Assembly: GCA_003557825.1 (NCBI GenBank)
Contig: PWNM01000355.1
Coordinates: forward strand, 1 to 8,702
DNA: 8,702 nt
DNA from: Candidatus Hydrogenedentota bacterium
GTDB taxonomy: Bacteria; Hydrogenedentota; Hydrogenedentia; Hydrogenedentales; SLHB01
Direction: 5' to 3'
Made by a program: the position numbers and the translations under genes. The notes under the pieces were generated by a model. It was given only the letters and a program-made list of their open reading frames with translations, did not search any database and had not been told where the DNA came from. Numbering within the stretch: position 1 is the first letter of the stretch; every line of letters starts with the position of its first letter. This document shows, piece by piece, positions 5,876-8,702 of the stretch.

Positions 5876-7279
5876 AGGGACATCCTCCTGTCTCAAGTTT
5901 GGGGCATTTGGTTCGTCATCAAAGCGAGGCGGCGCATCGCAGCAACTGGGTAGGTCAGGGGGCGATTCGCAACAGGCCACATGAACCTCCTGAAGATCCG
6001 TTTCCGGGGTTGACTCAGGGCGCATATGACTCATATCGAGGGGCCGACGGATTCCGACCAGGTTGGCCAGTTCCGGTTGACAAACGCGAATGCGGCCAAC
6101 GGGCCGGCGGGTATCCGGCGCCATCGCGCGCCCAATAATGGTCGTTTCCTCATGACCGCGGGCATGCATGGCGTCCTGGAAGGCCGCCGCTTTGGGTTCG
6201 GGCAATGCCACCAACAGGCCGCCAGAGGTCTGCGGATCGAACAGGATCACTCCTTCTGATGTATAGCCGCCATCGAAATCTACAAAACCCATGGCATAGG
6301 CTTGATTGCGGTCCACCGCCCCGCCGAATACATCCTGGCGTATGCATTCCGGGATCATGGCAAAGACAGGAATGGAGGCCAGGTCGATTTCCACATGAAC
6401 GCCGCTGCCTCGGGCCATGGCAAGCAGGTGACCGGCCAAACCATAGCCGGTGATGTCCGTACAGGCGTGGGCCTCGCACGCAGCCATGCATTCCGCGGCA
6501 TCCTTGTTCAGCTGTGCCATCCAGGCCCCTGCTTCGGCAAGGATATCGGCATCGAGTACCCCCAACTGCGCCGCAAAGGATAGCATGCCCGTACCGAGGG
6601 GCTTGGTCAGTACCAGTACATCCCCCGGCTCGACTCGGTCTCGCAAAACGGCCCGGGCCGTGGAGATGAGACCTGTGATCGCAAACCCGCACTTGATCTC
6701 CTCTTCGTTGACGCTGTGTCCGCCTACCACAGGACATCCTGCCTCGGCGAGTTTGTCGATACCGCCTCGAAGCATGGTCTGCATGATGGAACCATCGAGG
6801 GTATCGATGGGAAACCCTACAATAGACAAGGCGGTGAGGGGACGTCCTCCCATGGCGTAGACATCGCTCACCGAGTTGGCTGCGGCGATCTGACCAAACA
6901 AATAGGGATCATCTACACAGGGCGTAAACACATCCACCGTTTGGACCAACGACTGCTCTTCGTCGAGACGGTAGATGGCCGCATCGTCCCCTGCGGCGAC
7001 CCCCGCCAGCACGTTCGGATCGGTCACTTCGGGCAGTCCGGCCAGAATCTGAAGCAAATCGGCCTGGCCGATCTTCGATGCGCATCCGGCCTTTCGAACA
7101 TGCCGGGTAAGGGCGGCGTCCTGATGTTTCGTTGGCGCCCGCTCGCCGGCGCAGGGGCAGATGTTTGCCTCGAGCAACGGCGGACAGGGACAGGGATGCT
7201 GGGGGTCGCAGATGCAGTGGCCGAGTTTCTGCGACCGTGCCATGACCGCCTGCCGTCGGGCCAGATCGATGCCGCTCAT
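5606..7279 (-). CDS. selD: Selenophosphate synthetase SelD fused to an AhpD-like (carboxymuconolactone decarboxylase) domain
   Basis: SelD makes selenophosphate, the selenium donor for Sec-tRNA synthesis, from selenide and ATP. The core, about residues 60-400, has catalytic C66 and K69 (GCASK; Cys17 and Lys20 in E. coli). It also has GDDAAIY at 97-103, TVDVFTPCVDDPYLFGQIAA at 114-133, VVGGHS at 184-189, TDITGYGLAGHL at 274-285 and FDPQTSGGLL at 347-356. Three additions make it 557 aa against 347 in E. coli. Residues 1-50 hold six Cys (22, 24, 30, 32, 41, 43). A linker at about 405-468 holds two Cys-Cys pairs (436-437, 446-447). Residues 469-557 form an AhpD-like domain with C508-E-P-C511-x-x-x-H515. 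The ATG overlaps the selA stop as ATGA, with GAGG 10 nt upstream. The catalytic residue is Cys (TGC), not Sec. The extra domains may handle reduced selenium or disulfide chemistry; that is inference. Confidence 0.95.
   Translation of the reverse strand: MSGIDLARRQAVMARSQKLGHCICDPQHPCPCPPLLEANICPCAGERAPTKHQDAALTRHVRKAGCASKIGQADLLQILAGLPEVTDPNVLAGVAAGDDAAIYRLDEEQSLVQTVDVFTPCVDDPYLFGQIAAANSVSDVYAMGGRPLTALSIVGFPIDTLDGSIMQTMLRGGIDKLAEAGCPVVGGHSVNEEEIKCGFAITGLISTARAVLRDRVEPGDVLVLTKPLGTGMLSFAAQLGVLDADILAEAGAWMAQLNKDAAECMAACEAHACTDITGYGLAGHLLAMARGSGVHVEIDLASIPVFAMIPECIRQDVFGGAVDRNQAYAMGFVDFDGGYTSEGVILFDPQTSGGLLVALPEPKAAAFQDAMHARGHEETTIIGRAMAPDTRRPVGRIRVCQPELANLVGIRRPLDMSHMRPESTPETDLQEVHVACCESPPDLPSCCDAPPRFDDEPNAPNLRQEDVPMAENSLDTFKAFMKEANTPGLIDGRNKKLMAIVLSIAHHCEPCLRTHLEGAKQMGIPKAEVEEAANLAIAFGGCTAMMFFQETCRAVGY
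5884..5889 (-). promoter_or_regulatory. Strong internal Shine-Dalgarno site before the AhpD-like domain
   Basis: AGGAGG at 5889-5884 lies 8 nt before the in-frame ATG at 5875. Such a perfect site inside a coding region, exactly at a domain border, suggests it is used or is a relic of a separate gene. Confidence 0.6.
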
Positions 7280-8700
7280 CGTGAAGCTTCCTCTGCTGTT
7301 TCATCCAGGGCGATAGCCTTTGCCGCGGCAAGGATGCATTGCTCGTCGCCATCCAGCAAGGTGCGCATGTCCAGGACGACCTCGCCGCGTTGAATCCGGG
7401 CGACAATGGGCGGTTCGTGGCGGCGCAACGCCTTGCTCAAACCATCGGCGGAGAGCCCCGGCATTCGCAGCCCCACCAACGCCGTCGGTAACCCCACATG
7501 CGGCAACGATCCGCCTCCCACGGCGCTTTCACCATCGTGGACGCGAACCTCCATCGCTGGAGCGACTGACTGGATGCGCTTGGACAACCTGCGCGCCCGG
7601 CGGCGCAGGGATTCCAGTTTGGCGGTAAGCATACGGAACGTGGGATGGACCTCCGGCAATCGCTCTGGTTGGAGAAAAAGGCGTAACGTCGCTTCGAGGG
7701 CGGCATCGGTCAACTTGCCAACCCGCAGCATTCGGGTCAACGGATGTTTGCGAACGCGTTGGACAAGTGCTCTCCGCCCTACGATGATGCCTGCCTGAGG
7801 ACCGCCAATGAGTTTATCGCCACTAAAGCAGACCATGTCCGCCCCGGCTCGGACGCTGTCTTGTACGGTCGGCTCATGGGGCAACCCAAAGGTCTCCAGG
7901 TCAATCAAAGCGCCGCATCCCAGGTCATCAATAACAATAAGGTCGCGATCTTGTTTTAGGGTCACCAGTTCGGCGATGGACACGCTCTTCTCGAAGCCGA
8001 CTATGCGGTAGTTACTCGGGTTTACCCGCATTACGGCCCGCGTATCGTCGCTTAGGGCCGCTACATAATCCCGGAGATGGGTTTTGTTGGTTGTGCCCAC
8101 TTCGACCAACCGAGCCCCGCTCTGGTGGATGCAGTCGGGCAGGCGATAGGAACCGCCGATCTCGATGAGTTGGCCCCGCGACACGACCACTTCGCCTTCG
8201 GCGCACAGGGCGCTCAAGATAAGCAGCGTGGCGGCTGCGTTATTATTTACGATGAGGGCCGCCTCGGCTCCAGTCAGGCGGCAAAGCAGCTGTTCGCATT
8301 CATGGTTACGCTTCCCCCGCAGTCCCGTATCGAGATCAATCTGAAGGTTGCAGCACCGGTCCAACTGTCCCAATGCCTCGGCCGCGGCGGTGGGCAAAAC
8401 GGCTCGACCCAAGCCCGTATGAAGCAGGATGCCTGTTCCGTTGATCACGGGTCGGATGCGGTCCTGGTGGGCGCGGGCAAGCTGGGTTGCCACCTGAGCC
8501 GCAATGGTATCGGCATCCGTTGGGGCGCTCTCCGGGCTCAGATGCGTGCGAATGTGTTCAAGGACGTCACGTATGGCTTCGACCACAAGGGGCCGCGGAT
8601 TGGATTCAAGCAACATGATAATCCGGGGATGATCGAGCATCGCCGAGACGGAGGGCAATCCCTGGCGCACATCGCCTGCATCGTGACCCTGTGATTCCAT
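7276..8700 (-). CDS. selA: L-seryl-tRNA(Sec) selenium transferase (bacterial selenocysteine synthase) SelA
   Basis: SelA is a PLP enzyme that converts Ser-tRNA(Sec) to Sec-tRNA(Sec) with selenophosphate. The 474-aa protein is close to E. coli SelA (463 aa) in length. The N-terminal region (about 1-80) includes PSVSAMLDHP at 16-25, the usual 'LPSVDxLL' start. The PLP fold follows with PVINGTGILLHTGLGRA at 84-100, a conserved N-N-N-A-A-A at 152-157, RGQLIEIGGSYRLPD at 175-189 and VGTTNKTHLRDY at 201-212. The PLP lysine is K296 in FSGDKLIGGPQAG (292-304), one residue from E. coli K295. The ATG at 8700 leaves only two bases before the window edge, so the ribosome site and promoter are not visible and an earlier start cannot be excluded. 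Its TGA overlaps the selD ATG, so the two are probably translationally coupled. Confidence 0.96.
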   Translation of the reverse strand: MESQGHDAGDVRQGLPSVSAMLDHPRIIMLLESNPRPLVVEAIRDVLEHIRTHLSPESAPTDADTIAAQVATQLARAHQDRIRPVINGTGILLHTGLGRAVLPTAAAEALGQLDRCCNLQIDLDTGLRGKRNHECEQLLCRLTGAEAALIVNNNAAATLLILSALCAEGEVVVSRGQLIEIGGSYRLPDCIHQSGARLVEVGTTNKTHLRDYVAALSDDTRAVMRVNPSNYRIVGFEKSVSIAELVTLKQDRDLIVIDDLGCGALIDLETFGLPHEPTVQDSVRAGADMVCFSGDKLIGGPQAGIIVGRRALVQRVRKHPLTRMLRVGKLTDAALEATLRLFLQPERLPEVHPTFRMLTAKLESLRRRARRLSKRIQSVAPAMEVRVHDGESAVGGGSLPHVGLPTALVGLRMPGLSADGLSKALRRHEPPIVARIQRGEVVLDMRTLLDGDEQCILAAAKAIALDETAEEASR

Positions 8701-8702
8701 CG

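Noticed and set aside
7069..7092. Selenocysteine at the SelD active site, as in many SelD proteins
   Set aside because: The codon for residue 66 is TGC, so the active site is Cys.
1..8702. tRNA-Sec (selC) gene near the sel operon
   Set aside because: All genes are nearly contiguous, and the only gap (92 nt at 2372-2463) does not fold as a tRNA.

Overview
All convincing genes in this window lie on the minus strand, so transcription runs from position 8702 towards 1. The right two thirds hold a compact selenocysteine (Sec) operon in the order selA (PLP-dependent Sec synthase), selD (selenophosphate synthetase, here extended and fused to an AhpD-like domain), selB (Sec-specific elongation factor), a small single-pass membrane protein, and a NapH-type membrane [4Fe-4S] protein. 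The first four genes are tightly packed: ATGA overlap for selA/selD, 9 nt for selD/selB, 4 nt for selB/small protein. This fits co-transcription and translational coupling.

The most interesting object is the small protein just downstream of selB. By the standard code it ends ...A-C-P-T and then UGA. Reading that UGA as Sec adds U-I before a TAG six bases on, giving a C-terminal C-P-T-U, which is the CxxU redox motif of many selenoproteins. A 7-bp hairpin starts about 15 nt after the UGA, where a bacterial SECIS would sit. This operon may therefore encode one of its own substrates, and most gene callers would miss the last two residues. The start of the following Fe-S gene is uncertain because the hairpin covers its two upstream start candidates.

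selD is also unusual. It has a 6-Cys N-terminal extension, a normal SelD core with Cys66 and Lys69, a linker with two Cys-Cys pairs, and a C-terminal carboxymuconolactone decarboxylase/AhpD-like domain with a C-x-x-C-x-x-x-H centre. A strong Shine-Dalgarno site and ATG inside the gene suggest the last domain may also be made as a separate 89-aa protein.

The left third holds a second cluster after a 92-nt gap: a secreted protein with a Ca-binding-like acidic loop, an integral membrane protein, and a second copy of the secreted protein cut by the window edge. The two secreted proteins are diverged paralogs sharing a nearly identical 41-bp segment. I recognise no named function for this cluster.

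The organism is a bacterium that makes selenoproteins; G+C looks moderately high. The secreted proteins with 'D-x-N-x-N-x-D' loops and the associated membrane protein remind me of planctomycete-like or other uncultivated lineages, but this placement is an impression only. No tRNA-Sec (selC), other RNA gene, mobile element or CRISPR array was seen. No stretch over 300 bases lacks a gene.
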